64,000 nt of DNA, taken from positions 36,040-100,039 of the forward strand of contig NZ_JAMXWM010000015.1 of assembly GCF_024125445.1 (NCBI RefSeq). The letters are read 5' to 3'. Made by a program: the position numbers and the translations under genes. The notes under the pieces were generated by a model. That model saw only the letters and a program-made list of their open reading frames with translations, did not search any database and was not told the origin of the DNA. This document shows positions 51,953 through 61,271 of the stretch, piece after piece. How positions within the stretch are numbered: the stretch's first letter is position 1; the number at the start of each line of letters is the position of its first letter. This DNA is from Sporolactobacillus shoreicorticis. Lineage in GTDB: Bacteria; Bacillota; Bacilli; Bacillales; Sporolactobacillaceae.

Positions 51953-54838
51953 TTATTCAATTGGTGTTCCTTCATAATTATTTGCTTTTATTCTTTTATG
52001 CGTCACATGAAATTTAATCGAGAACGTCACTATACTTAAAATCAAACCAATGGCAACAAAAAGCCATAGGACGGATGTATTCTGAACCAGCATTTGATGC
52101 TGATTTCCGTCAATGATATTGCGGAAGCCATTGACACTGTAGGTCATCGGCAAGATATGCGACACAGACTGCAGCCATTTCGGTATCAGTTCAATCGCAT
52201 ACGCGCCTCCGCTTGTTACAAGCTGGAAAATTAGAATCACGATGGCGACAAAGCGTCCCTCATTGTTGAACGAACCAGCAAGCCATTGAATAAGGGCCAT
52301 GTAACTCATACTCGTAAGTATACTGAAACCAATGAAAGCCAATGGATGATCGACCTGCAGCCCAAGTCCTTTCAAGACGACAACATCAATGAGCAGCGCT
52401 TGACCGATCGACATAAGCAACGTGATGAAGAACTTACTGAGTGCAATATTCCACCCGGAGGTTGCCAGTCCGGCCGGCTTGCCGAGATCGTAAATAATTG
52501 TCAGAAGCAACGCCCCAACATACAGGCCAAGAGAAATAAAGTACGGTGCAAACCCGGAACCGAACGTATCAACCGACTGATTCGAGCTGTCAATCGACGT
52601 CACCGGTTCCGCGAACTTCGTCGCATGAGCATTATTTGTCGGCGTCTTCGCAAGCTCCCCGTGCGCATCAGCAAGATTTGTGCCAAGCTTCGTATTGCCG
52701 GAATAAATTTGCTGCGCTCCATTTGAAAGCTGATTGATTCCATTGAACAGCTTCTGCTGACCTAATCCGGCACTCTTTAAGGCTGTTGCCAGTTTATTCG
52801 TACCGCTGCTCAACGTATTTGCACCATTGCTAAGCGTGTTTGCGCCATTGGCAAGTGAATGTGTGCCGTTAGCAAGCGTTGACGCTCCGTTGGCTAAAGT
52901 AGAAGCTCCACTGGAGAGTGTTGATGCGCCACTGGCTAGAGAGGACGCTCCGCCATTTAAAGTTGAAGCACCATTCGCCAAATCAGCAGCGCCGCCGGAA
53001 AGTGTTGATGCTCCATTAGCCAGAGAAGAAGCTCCGCCGTTTAATGCAGTTGAATTTTCATTTAATTTATTTAAACCATTGGACAATTGACCGGCACCAT
53101 TTGAGAGTTGATTAATGCTCGACGCAATCAATGGAATTCCATTCTTCCCTGCCAATTGAGAAGTACCCTTGGCTAATTGCTGAGCCGCTCCGTTCAGCGT
53201 CAATCCGGTTGATGGATCTTTTTGATTTAACCCGGATACGATACCGCTTTTTATTTGGGAAGCGGTCTGGTTCGCAACGTTCGGAGCCACTTGTTGAGCC
53301 GTTTGTGCCGCCGTTGTGCTGATCGTTTGTTTTGTTCCATCAAGCAAAGAAGGATTGATTTGACTCGCCAGCGAGTCAGTATTGCTGTTAATTTGACCAG
53401 AAAGTGTTGAAGCTGTCGATTGTGCAGTTGCATCAATCAACTTAGATAGATCGTCAGCAGATATAGAACCTCCTGATTTTCCAATAATTTGCTTAATTAT
53501 TTGAGTAAGAGCCGGATCATTTTTTAATTGATTTGCTAACTGATCTTTGGCTTGCTGCGTTGCCATTGATTGAGTAATTCCTTGTGTTACGCTTTTCGCA
53601 ATATTGTCTGCTGATTCAACTGTTTTCTGTTTGAGTCCATTGTTTTCTGCGTTTTGAACGGCTTGTTCTCCAATTTGTTTGGCATCAATTGTCTTACTCG
53701 CACTTTGTCCAATTGCCTCCGGATCAATTGATGAACTGAGTTTTTGTTGCAGTTCACTGATCGATGAAGCAAATTTTTGCATTCCTGTATTCAGCTGATT
53801 CACTTGACGGACAAGGTTCTGATTCTGTATGCCACTGTTCAGTTGATTCAATCCACCAGACAGACCAGACGCTCCAGGAAGCAGTTGGTTGCCTACAGCG
53901 CCTGTATACTGATTGATTCCCTGATTAAGTGTATTGGCACCGTTGCTCAAACTTTTTGCGCCGCCGCTTAGCGTGTTGGCGCCATCGTGAAGACGGCCGG
54001 AGCCGTTGCTGAGCTCTGAAGCACCGCTTGCAAGTTTCCCAGCGCCGTTGCTCAATTGCGAGTTACCAGAAGCCAGTTGTTTGGCACCGTTATTGACTTT
54101 CGAAGTACCTGTTGCAAGCTGGGCGGCACCATCGCTCAACGCTGAAGCCCCATCCGCAAGTTTGTCGGCACCGCTTTGCAGTTGATCAGTCCCATTCATA
54201 AGAGACTTAAAGCCGTTCTTCAGCGTTTTCAATCCATTGACTTCTTTTTTGCTTCCCTTGGCGAGCTTATTCGATCCCTTCGCCGCGTCATCCAGTCCAT
54301 CTGTCAACTTGTCGAGTTGCGTATACATGGATTTGGCGTAGGTTTTTGTAATTTCGTTTGATACACGCGTTTTCAACTGTTTTACACCAGCGTCCGCCAT
54401 GCGCGATGCGATAAAGTTATAATCCGCATTAATTCGGTAATGCAGATTCGCAGGTTTAAGCTGATTATCCGTCAGAGTGGTCGCATTCTTTGAAAACGAA
54501 GCGGGAATGCGCACCGTCATGAAATAGTGGTTATTCTTAAATCCATTCTCCGCCTGCTTCGCACTGACAAACTTCCAGTCAAAGTCGTTATTCTTCTTCA
54601 GTTTTTTTACAAGATCCTCTCCGGCATTCAAATGCTTGCCTGAGATAACTGCGCCGTCATCTTGGTTGACCACAGCTACAGGAAGATTCCCCGTCTTCCC
54701 AAATGCGTCCCAGAATCCATAAAGGAACATGCCTGCATAGAGGAGCGGAACACACATGACCGCCAGCATCACAACAATGTTGTGCGGTTTAGCGGCAATT
54801 GCTTTCAGTTCCGCGACAATCAAGTGAATCACATTCAT
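51953..54838 (-). CDS. yhgE: YhgE/Pip family membrane protein
   Basis: 961 residues. TM1 (about 20-42) and an N-terminal extracytoplasmic domain with 'LPVAVVNQDDGA' are the Pip/YhgE start. A very long periplasm-side region (about 190-730) contains dozens of 7-residue repeats such as 'LSNGANTLSSG' and 'LASGASELSNG', typical of the family and predicted to form a long coiled rod. Five or six helices near the C-terminus (about 760-945) give an ABC-2-like permease end. Members include phage infection protein and type VII-like secretion-associated EsaA relatives. TetR gene yhgD lies upstream on the same strand. Confidence 0.9.
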   Translation of the reverse strand: MNVIHLIVAELKAIAAKPHNIVVMLAVMCVPLLYAGMFLYGFWDAFGKTGNLPVAVVNQDDGAVISGKHLNAGEDLVKKLKKNNDFDWKFVSAKQAENGFKNNHYFMTVRIPASFSKNATTLTDNQLKPANLHYRINADYNFIASRMADAGVKQLKTRVSNEITKTYAKSMYTQLDKLTDGLDDAAKGSNKLAKGSKKEVNGLKTLKNGFKSLMNGTDQLQSGADKLADGASALSDGAAQLATGTSKVNNGAKQLASGNSQLSNGAGKLASGASELSNGSGRLHDGANTLSGGAKSLSNGANTLNQGINQYTGAVGNQLLPGASGLSGGLNQLNSGIQNQNLVRQVNQLNTGMQKFASSISELQQKLSSSIDPEAIGQSASKTIDAKQIGEQAVQNAENNGLKQKTVESADNIAKSVTQGITQSMATQQAKDQLANQLKNDPALTQIIKQIIGKSGGSISADDLSKLIDATAQSTASTLSGQINSNTDSLASQINPSLLDGTKQTISTTAAQTAQQVAPNVANQTASQIKSGIVSGLNQKDPSTGLTLNGAAQQLAKGTSQLAGKNGIPLIASSINQLSNGAGQLSNGLNKLNENSTALNGGASSLANGASTLSGGAADLANGASTLNGGASSLASGASTLSSGASTLANGASTLANGTHSLANGANTLSNGANTLSSGTNKLATALKSAGLGQQKLFNGINQLSNGAQQIYSGNTKLGTNLADAHGELAKTPTNNAHATKFAEPVTSIDSSNQSVDTFGSGFAPYFISLGLYVGALLLTIIYDLGKPAGLATSGWNIALSKFFITLLMSIGQALLIDVVVLKGLGLQVDHPLAFIGFSILTSMSYMALIQWLAGSFNNEGRFVAIVILIFQLVTSGGAYAIELIPKWLQSVSHILPMTYSVNGFRNIIDGNQHQMLVQNTSVLWLFVAIGLILSIVTFSIKFHVTHKRIKANNYEGTPIE

Positions 54839-54896
54839 AAACTACCCACCTTCTTTAATTCTAGATTCCCAGTTTCCCATCTTTGCTTTTTCTCAT

Positions 54897-54920
54897 TGAC
54901 TAATTCAGTCATTTGGTCAT
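54897..54920 (-). promoter_or_regulatory. candidate YhgD operator upstream of yhgE
   Basis: On the minus strand ATGACCAAATGAC (54920-54908), seven bases, then GTCA (54900-54897). The same layout, with identical 13-base half, is found upstream of yhgD at 55545-55568. Confidence 0.7.
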
Positions 54921-54950
54921 TTATTGTCAAAAAAATAACAGCCGAAACCA

Positions 54951-55523
54951 TTATTTTTTTAAACCGTGAACTAAATACAATTCAAACAAGTCGGCAATTT
55001 CCTGACTGGAGAGCGGACTGTGATGCATTTCCCAATCAAAAACCAGAGAAATATAAAGGCGAAGAATGACAAATGCGGTCACTTTAGGGTCGCATGCCTT
55101 AAGCTCCCCTTTGGCTGCCGCCTTGCTGATAAACTCCTCCATAAATCCGAGAATCGCATCTTCAATGTCGGCAAGTGCTTTTTCCGCCTGGGCAGTGCCA
55201 ACTTCCCGAAATTCCTGAGTCAGCTTGATCGTCAATTGATGTTCTTTACGCAATTCGAGCATTGAGTAGAGCGCCCGATGAAGATTGACAAAAAAACTGT
55301 CTTCATCATGAATGGCATTGGTCGCGATTTTCTTAATTCGTTGAATAAATTGATTCATAATCTCATAGAACAATTCTTCTTTGTTCGTAAAAAAAGTATA
55401 AATCGTTCCCTTGCCGACATCGGCCAAGCGGGCAACCAGATCCATGGTCGTCGCTTTATATCCGAACGAAGCAAAGGTTTTTTCCGCCGCACGAATAACT
55501 TTTTCTTTTCGATCCACAGCCAT
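54951..55523 (-). CDS. yhgD: TetR family regulator (YhgD-like)
   Basis: 190 residues. HTH: 'KEKVIRAAEKTFASFGYKATTMDLVARLADVGKGTIYTFFTNKEELFYEIM'. The C-terminal domain has the TetR_C/YhgD 'LYISLVFDWEMHHSPLSSQEIADLFELYLVHGL' end. ATG 55523 has GGTGA nearby; start uncertain by a few codons. It is immediately upstream of yhgE, as in B. subtilis, and both promoters carry the same inverted-repeat operator, so it likely represses itself and yhgE. Confidence 0.88.
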   Translation of the reverse strand: MAVDRKEKVIRAAEKTFASFGYKATTMDLVARLADVGKGTIYTFFTNKEELFYEIMNQFIQRIKKIATNAIHDEDSFFVNLHRALYSMLELRKEHQLTIKLTQEFREVGTAQAEKALADIEDAILGFMEEFISKAAAKGELKACDPKVTAFVILRLYISLVFDWEMHHSPLSSQEIADLFELYLVHGLKK

Positions 55524-55544
55524 AGTCATCACCATTTTCAAATT

Positions 55545-55571
55545 ATGACCAAATGACCAAAATAGTCATTT
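55545..55571. promoter_or_regulatory. candidate YhgD autoregulatory operator
   Basis: ATGACCAAATGAC (55545-55557), seven bases CAAAATA, GTCATTT (55565-55571); the core is AAATGAC-N7-GTCATTT, a perfect inverted repeat. Same structure as the element upstream of yhgE. Confidence 0.7.
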
Positions 55572-55620
55572 TGTTTCAATAAGCATTTTATCACGAGTGA
55601 ACGACTCTGACAAGAAGAAA

Positions 55621-56577
55621 TCATCCTTTTGCTGTCAGAGACACATGAGAACGGCAGGCGGCCAATACCGCCGATGCCAGCGCTTCGATAAAGAGCGGAT
55701 CGGTGTCAGGCATCTGCGGACGATGGTAGCTTGCGCCAAGGGATTCAACAAGTGCACGGCATTCTTGATCATTGTCGTAAAGTACCTCCAGATGTTCGGC
55801 AACAAACCCGATCGGACAGAAGATAAAATGTTTATAGCCTTCTTTTTTGTGGAGCAAGCGGATCTGATCGAGGACATCCGGGCCAAGCCACGGATCAGAT
55901 GTTTTTCCCGCGCTCTGCCACGCCTGAGCATAGTTCTTTATCTTTGCGGCATCCACAATCGCTCTTGCTGTCTCCTTTATTTGTTGCGGGTATGGATCGC
56001 CATTTTTGAGTATTTTTTCCGGAAGGCTGTGTGCAGTAAAGAGAACAACGGTTTGATCACGTTCATTCTCCGAAATTTCTTTAAAAGCAGAAAGCACAGC
56101 TTGCCTCCAAAAATGAATAAATTGAGGTTCATGAAACCAACTCTTAATCGATGTAATGGTAATTCCGCCGAGTTCCTCCGCCTTCGCTTGAGCACGATCA
56201 ATATAAGACTGAACACTAAAGCGAGAATAATGCGGTGCCAAAGCCAAAGAAACAGCCTCATCAATGCCGTCACTGCGCATCTGAGTCACTGCATCTTCGA
56301 TAAACGGATGAATATATTTCAAACCAAGATATGTGTGAAATTCATTGTTCGTTTGCATTGCGTTTAATCGTTCAGCAAGTGCGTCGGCTTGCTCGCGCGT
56401 TAATCTCGCTAATGGGGAGGTCCCTCCAATGGCTCCATAGCGACGAGCAAGGTTTTCTATTTGCTCGTCACTCGGTTTTCTCCCGTGCCGAATCGCTGTG
56501 TAATAAGGAATGATATCTTCTTTTTGATACGGTGTGCCATAAGCCATTACGAGCAAACCAATCTTTTTTCTACTCAT
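55621..56577 (-). CDS. hemH: ferrochelatase (coproporphyrin III ferrochelatase)
   Basis: 318 residues, the Gram-positive length (B. subtilis HemH is about 310). 'KKIGLLVMAYGTPYQKEDIIPYYTAIRHGRKP' is the N-terminal signature. 'LALAPHYSRFSVQSYI' contains the metal-site His and 'VVLFTAHSLPEKI' the ferrochelatase signature, with the conserved Glu in 'IGFVAEHLEVLYDND'. It inserts iron into coproporphyrin III in the Gram-positive haem route. In B. subtilis it lies in hemEHY; here neither hemE nor hemY is adjacent though pbpF and yhgDE keep their places. Confidence 0.93.
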   Translation of the reverse strand: MSRKKIGLLVMAYGTPYQKEDIIPYYTAIRHGRKPSDEQIENLARRYGAIGGTSPLARLTREQADALAERLNAMQTNNEFHTYLGLKYIHPFIEDAVTQMRSDGIDEAVSLALAPHYSRFSVQSYIDRAQAKAEELGGITITSIKSWFHEPQFIHFWRQAVLSAFKEISENERDQTVVLFTAHSLPEKILKNGDPYPQQIKETARAIVDAAKIKNYAQAWQSAGKTSDPWLGPDVLDQIRLLHKKEGYKHFIFCPIGFVAEHLEVLYDNDQECRALVESLGASYHRPQMPDTDPLFIEALASAVLAACRSHVSLTAKG

Positions 56578-56779
56578 TTGTATACAGAACCCTTCATTAT
56601 CTTTTACTGATCTGAAATCAATAAATCACAGACATTGATACTTCGACGAACACATTATTTACACATGCTCTATTTTATATCTTTTGATGATAAATGACGA
56701 GAAATCCGCAACGTATCGGAGTCAGATTAAGCTTTTGTATCTTTGAATTCATTCGAAATCAAAACGTTTAAATAGATAA

Positions 56780-56820
56780 AAAAACGGCAAAAGAGAATTT
56801 ATTTTCTCCATACCGTTTTT
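56780..56820 (-). terminator. intrinsic terminator of pbpF
   Basis: Arms AAAAACGG / CCGTTTTT with an internal GAGAAAATAAATTCTC stem, 25 bases past the stop. Confidence 0.75.
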
Positions 56821-56844
56821 ATTTGTGTTCTTTTACAACTCTTG

Positions 56845-58995
56845 TCAAATCTTGGAGAACCAGTTAAGTTCAACCGAAGGAGATGCCGTTCCTGTTTTTC
56901 CTGTCTGTGAATTATAAGGAACAACATAGTAATTCTCTTTGCTCATTGGATTGACAAAGTCAATTCGATATGTGTTTTTCCCTTTAACTTCCCCTTTTAA
57001 TGTCTTCTTTCCATCCACTTCAACATAAATACGATAAATCATTCGTTTATCGGAGCTTCCGTTCCAGCTAAGCTGGAGGGCAGGAAGCGCGTACTTGCCA
57101 AGAACACCTTTCGCGCTTAACTGAGTCACTGCTGTCAAACGTATGGGATGATCCAAGTCCGTCACATTTTCAGGCTTTTCAAAGGCCAGTTTGCGTTCCT
57201 TAGGCATGCTGTTGATCACCGATTGATACAATCTGACCGCGTCATTACTTGAACCGGTCAGATATTGATCCTTAATCGTCTTGTCATATCCAATCCAGAC
57301 AGCCCCCACCACGTCGGGCGTATAGCCGACAAACCATAGATCACGCAATCCGTTTTTCGTGTACGCCGTTGATCCTGTTTTTCCGGCAATCTCGGCCTGG
57401 CTGTACCCCGCCCGGCCTGTCCCGTTTTTCATAACCGATTGAAGCATGCGAGTCATATACCAAGCCGTTTGTTCTGAGAAAATTTTCTTGGTTGTCGGTT
57501 TTGCCCCACCTATTTTTTTCCCCTGATGATCGTAAATTGCCTGAATAAAATAGGGCTCGGATTGGCTGCCTCCATTATCAAAAGCTGTATATGCAGAAGC
57601 CATTTGCAGAGGCGAAACGCCTTTGGACAAGCCGCCGAGCGCGATTGCCAAACCGTTATCCGAAAGGTTGATTCCCATCTTCGACAAATAAGACTTGCTT
57701 TTTGAAATGCCGATTTGGTTGAGAAGCCAAACCGCAGGCGCATTTTGTGAAACGGTAATGGCGTCATACATCGTCATTTCACCACTATAGCGGCCGCTGT
57801 AATTTGTCGGCTGATACTTGCCATAAGCAACTTTCTTATCTTGAAGCATTGAGTAGGGCTGATACTTGCCCGAATCCAGTGCGGGTCCATAGACTGCCAA
57901 GGGCTTAAAGGCCGATCCCGGCTGTCGCTTGACATTGACTCGGTTGTAGCTGCCGCGAACATAATTTCGACCGCCCTGTACCGCAAGTACGCCACCGTTT
58001 TTATTCATCAGGATGAAGGAGCCCTGCGGCGTTTGATTTGGGTTGCTGCCTTGAAAATAAATGTTGTTCTTAAATGCATTATAGGAGGAGGATTGTGCCT
58101 CCCGACTCATCGGTACGACTATTTTATAACCGCCGCGGATCAAGTCATCGACTCCAATGTGATATTTTTTTGCTGCCTCTTCTTTAACCAGATCCATATA
58201 TGAATCAAATTCAGGATGCGTTTGAATCTTATGCACATTAAGTCCCAGGGTTTTGCCTTTCAGCCGCACCGATTGTTCCGCAGTTAAATAACCGTTTTTC
58301 TCAAGTAAAGAGAGGACCAGATTACGCCGTAGCAATGCTTTCTTCGGATGCAGAATTGGTGAATAGCCGTTCGGTCCCTTTGGCAGTGCTGCGAGAAGTG
58401 CGGCTTCTTCTTCAGTCAACTGGCCGACATCCTTGTTAAAGAAAAATTCGGACGCCATTTGAATGCCGTAAATTCCGTGACCAAAATAAACTTGATTTAA
58501 GTACATTTCCAAGATTTGTTTCTTGCTGTATTTTCGTTCAAGACTGACCGCAATTGCCGCCTCTTTGAATTTTCGAAACCATGTCTTTTCATTAGAAAGG
58601 TAAGCATTTCTTGCCAGCTGCTGCGTAATCGTACTTGCCCCTTCTGCTTTATCCCCTGCCATAATATCTGTCACCAATGCGCGCATGATGCCGCGAAGGT
58701 CAATACCTGAATGCTTATAAAAACGCAGATCTTCCGTCACAATAAACGCATTCTGCACTTGTTTCGGAACCTTTTTTAATGCAACGGGATCGCGATTTTC
58801 TGCATAAAGCCGCGAAAGTTCATGTCCTTGCTCGTCAACCACTACCGATGTCCTGCTCATCACCAATTTTTCATCATCTGTATAATGATTGCCGAGCAGA
58901 AGGACGAAAAAATAAAAGAGAAGCCCGACGATCGCCGCACCTATTATAAAATAAGCTGCTTGGAACAGGCGCGTGTACAGTTTTTCCCTGCTCAT
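56845..58995 (-). CDS. pbpF: class A penicillin-binding protein (PbpF-like, transglycosylase/transpeptidase)
   Basis: 716 residues from ATG 58995 (AAAGGTGG eight bases upstream), close to B. subtilis PbpF (714). One N-terminal membrane helix (about 14-36). GT51 transglycosylase motifs 'AFIVTEDLRFYKHSGIDLRGI' (catalytic Glu) and 'GASTITQQLARNAYL'. Transpeptidase motifs: SxxK 'GSAFKPLA', SxN 'SQNAPAVW' and KTG 'AGKTGSTAYTKNGLRDLWFVGY'. A C-terminal fibronectin-like extension (about 620-716). It polymerises and cross-links peptidoglycan. Synteny with hemH-yhgD-yhgE supports the name. Confidence 0.93.
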   Translation of the reverse strand: MSREKLYTRLFQAAYFIIGAAIVGLLFYFFVLLLGNHYTDDEKLVMSRTSVVVDEQGHELSRLYAENRDPVALKKVPKQVQNAFIVTEDLRFYKHSGIDLRGIMRALVTDIMAGDKAEGASTITQQLARNAYLSNEKTWFRKFKEAAIAVSLERKYSKKQILEMYLNQVYFGHGIYGIQMASEFFFNKDVGQLTEEEAALLAALPKGPNGYSPILHPKKALLRRNLVLSLLEKNGYLTAEQSVRLKGKTLGLNVHKIQTHPEFDSYMDLVKEEAAKKYHIGVDDLIRGGYKIVVPMSREAQSSSYNAFKNNIYFQGSNPNQTPQGSFILMNKNGGVLAVQGGRNYVRGSYNRVNVKRQPGSAFKPLAVYGPALDSGKYQPYSMLQDKKVAYGKYQPTNYSGRYSGEMTMYDAITVSQNAPAVWLLNQIGISKSKSYLSKMGINLSDNGLAIALGGLSKGVSPLQMASAYTAFDNGGSQSEPYFIQAIYDHQGKKIGGAKPTTKKIFSEQTAWYMTRMLQSVMKNGTGRAGYSQAEIAGKTGSTAYTKNGLRDLWFVGYTPDVVGAVWIGYDKTIKDQYLTGSSNDAVRLYQSVINSMPKERKLAFEKPENVTDLDHPIRLTAVTQLSAKGVLGKYALPALQLSWNGSSDKRMIYRIYVEVDGKKTLKGEVKGKNTYRIDFVNPMSKENYYVVPYNSQTGKTGTASPSVELNWFSKI

Positions 58996-59161
58996 TCGTC
59001 TTCCCACCTTTCAAACAACCGTTTAACTCGATATTATGTAGTCTTTACAATATCTCATTACACATTAGCAAAAAATACAAATAACCGATCATTTTACAAA
59101 AATTTTTGACAGGATCACGCATTTTTTATTACCACCTCATCTTATTAAAAGAAGTGAAAAA

Positions 59162-59195
59162 AATCCCCGCACACATTAAAACATGTACGGAGATT
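59162..59195 (-). terminator. intrinsic terminator of the amino-acid permease gene
   Basis: Imperfect hairpin with AATCtCCGtACA / TGTgcGGgGATT-type arms followed on the minus strand by seven T. Confidence 0.65.
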
Positions 59196-59233
59196 GGAAA
59201 AAATCATGATTGATTAAAAGTCTCACTGCAAGT

Positions 59234-60655
59234 TTACACGCTTTTACTCGATTCCGCAGGTTCGCCATTTCGAAGCGTGCTGTGGTGATAGCTGTAAGCA
59301 AAATAAACAATCAGCCCGAGCACAAACCAAACGACAAATCGGATCCATGTTGCCGGCTGCAATCCTGATATGAGATAAGCACAGGAAAGAATACCAAGAA
59401 TAGGGGTAACCGGGAAAAACGGAGCCTTAAAGGAACGTTTCAGATCCTTGCGTTTATAACGAAGAACAATCGTTCCAGCGCAGACAATAATAAAAGCGAT
59501 TAACGTACCGATGCTCACCAGTTCCGACACGATGCTGATCGGGAAAAAACCGGCAGTCAGGGCGCAGACTGTGGCAACAATGGTCGTTGATACTGCGGGC
59601 GTCTGATGCTTTTTACTTACCCCGCCAAGAACTTTGGGAATAAGACCGTCTCTTGCCATCGCAAAGAAAATTCGAGATTGGCCATACATTAGAACCAGAC
59701 ATACGGAAGTAATACCGCAAATCGCGCCAACAGAAATGAGTGCTGCTCCCCAATGAATACCGATTAAATCAAGAGCGTATGCAACCGGAGCATTGTGGCC
59801 GGCCGCAGTCTTATAAGCCGTATATTTAACGATTCCGGTTAGAATGGCAGATACAGCGATATAGAGTGCCGTACAAATCAAAAGCGAGTAAATAATTCCT
59901 TTAGGCATGTTTTTCTGAGGATCACGTGTCTCTTCAGCGGCAGTCGACACCGCATCAAAACCAATGTACGAGAAGAACACGACAGCCGCACCGGAAATCA
60001 CACCATTAAAGCCGTAAGGCATGAACGGTGTCCAATTTTCCGGTTTGACATGCCATACAGCCAGCACAATAAATAGCAAAACGACAGCCACTTTTATAAT
60101 GACAATAACACTATTCACACCTGATGTATTTTGTACACCGCTTATCAGCAGCCAAGCAATCAAGGCAATGACAACCATCGCCGGTATGTTAATGACACCG
60201 CCCTCAAACGGCGAAGTGATAATCGCTTTCGGTAAATGAATGCCTATATTATTCAGTAAATTGACAACATAACCCGACCAGCCGATGGCGACAGTCGCAA
60301 TACCAACAGCGTATTCAAGAATTAAATCCCAGCCGATAATCCAGCCCCAAATTTCCCCCAAACCCGCATAACCATACGTATACGCGCTGCCTGCGACCGG
60401 AATCATCGATGCAAATTCCGCATAACAGAGTGCGGCAAAGCAACAAGCGAGTCCAGCAAAAACAAATGAAAGAACAAGTGCGGGACCGCTCAGGTCGGCA
60501 GCAGCAACACCGGTCAAGACAAAAATGCCGGTGCCGATAATGCACCCAATGCCGAGCAGAGTCAGATCTCTGGCGCCTAATGTTTTCTTCAATCCCTGCT
60601 TTCCCTTTGTTTCGGCCACCAAGTTGGCAATTGGCTTCGTTTTAAAAATACTCAC
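59234..60655 (-). CDS. amino acid permease, APC family (CAT/YfnA-like)
   Basis: 473 residues from GTG 60655 (AAGGAG nine bases upstream). Twelve transmembrane segments. 'LTLLGIGCIIGTGIFVLTGVAAA' is the APC consensus GxG(I/T)xxG loop of TM1. 'FFSYIGFDAVSTAAEETRDPQKNMP' is the TM6-7 signature of cationic amino-acid transporter-like members. A cytoplasmic tail ends 'HSTLRNGEPAESSKSV'. Imports an amino acid with protons; which one is unknown (related YfnA and CAT proteins take branched-chain or cationic amino acids). Monocistronic. Confidence 0.9.
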   Translation of the reverse strand: MSIFKTKPIANLVAETKGKQGLKKTLGARDLTLLGIGCIIGTGIFVLTGVAAADLSGPALVLSFVFAGLACCFAALCYAEFASMIPVAGSAYTYGYAGLGEIWGWIIGWDLILEYAVGIATVAIGWSGYVVNLLNNIGIHLPKAIITSPFEGGVINIPAMVVIALIAWLLISGVQNTSGVNSVIVIIKVAVVLLFIVLAVWHVKPENWTPFMPYGFNGVISGAAVVFFSYIGFDAVSTAAEETRDPQKNMPKGIIYSLLICTALYIAVSAILTGIVKYTAYKTAAGHNAPVAYALDLIGIHWGAALISVGAICGITSVCLVLMYGQSRIFFAMARDGLIPKVLGGVSKKHQTPAVSTTIVATVCALTAGFFPISIVSELVSIGTLIAFIIVCAGTIVLRYKRKDLKRSFKAPFFPVTPILGILSCAYLISGLQPATWIRFVVWFVLGLIVYFAYSYHHSTLRNGEPAESSKSV

Positions 60656-60958
60656 AACCAACGTCTCCTTATTTTGAATTAAAAAAAATTTCATAGACAA
60701 TTATAACTCTAATGTCAGGAAATGTGACGTGAAAAATAAATATTTTATTAAAAAATTTAAACATTTTATTGACATAAGATTTTCAATTTGGTAATATTTT
60801 AAAATTTCGTTTATTTTTTGACATAATCTTTTTAAAATCAAGAATAGGTGTTAAAATAAAAGTTTTCAAAATAAGTGATCCCCTTATATCAAAATTTTTT
60901 ATAAATAGGGTTGACCAATCATTTCCCTGGCAGTATAATCGTTGTCGTGATCATTTAT
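60656..60958. other. AT-rich intergenic region between permease and tRNA
   Basis: 303 bases without a gene. It is strikingly AT-rich and contains many TTTTAAAATTT-like runs. It holds the permease promoter side and, at 60911-60939, the tRNA promoter. No riboswitch or T-box recognised. Confidence 0.55.
60911..60939 (+). promoter_or_regulatory. tRNA-Ala promoter
   Basis: TTGACC (60911-60916), 17-base spacer, perfect TATAAT (60934-60939), 20 bases before the tRNA 5' end. Confidence 0.85.
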
Positions 60959-61031
60959 GGGGCATTAGCTCAGCTGGGAGAGCGTTGCCTTCGCATGGCA
61001 GAGGTCAGGGGTTCGATCCCCCTATGCTCCA
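60959..61031 (+). tRNA. tRNA-Ala (anticodon CGC)
   Basis: 73 bases, full cloverleaf: acceptor GGGGCAT/ATGCTCC with the G3-U70 wobble that is the alanine identity element, D-arm GCTC/GAGC, anticodon stem TTGCC/GGCAG around loop TTCGCAT (anticodon CGC, reads GCG), T-arm AGGGG TTCGATC CCCCT, discriminator A. CCA is not encoded. Confidence 0.95.
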
Positions 61032-61271
61032 TTAACCGCGCTGTGAAGTAAAAATTGCGCAGGTTCCAGTTCCATCCATAAACTCATTTTTATGTAGTTT
61101 TAGACCGCTTATCATGAGTTGTTTTGACAATTCAGGTAGGGGGTTTTTAGTATGTTAATTAGTATGGCACGTGGCACGGAAGGAAAAATCACATGATGAA
61201 AATTATAAAACCTCTCGTTTGGCCGTCCTTAGTAAAACAGTATTTGAACGAAGTATGGCGTAGCGTAAAAG

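Noticed and set aside
52827..53090. Antisense frame with regular repeats (LASVDAPLAKVEAPL type)
   Set aside because: It is the complement of the YhgE heptad repeats, so the repetition is inherited from the real gene.
52700..54250. Repetitive DNA in yhgE as possible CRISPR or satellite
   Set aside because: The repeats are codon-level 7-residue protein repeats in an intact gene, without unique spacers.
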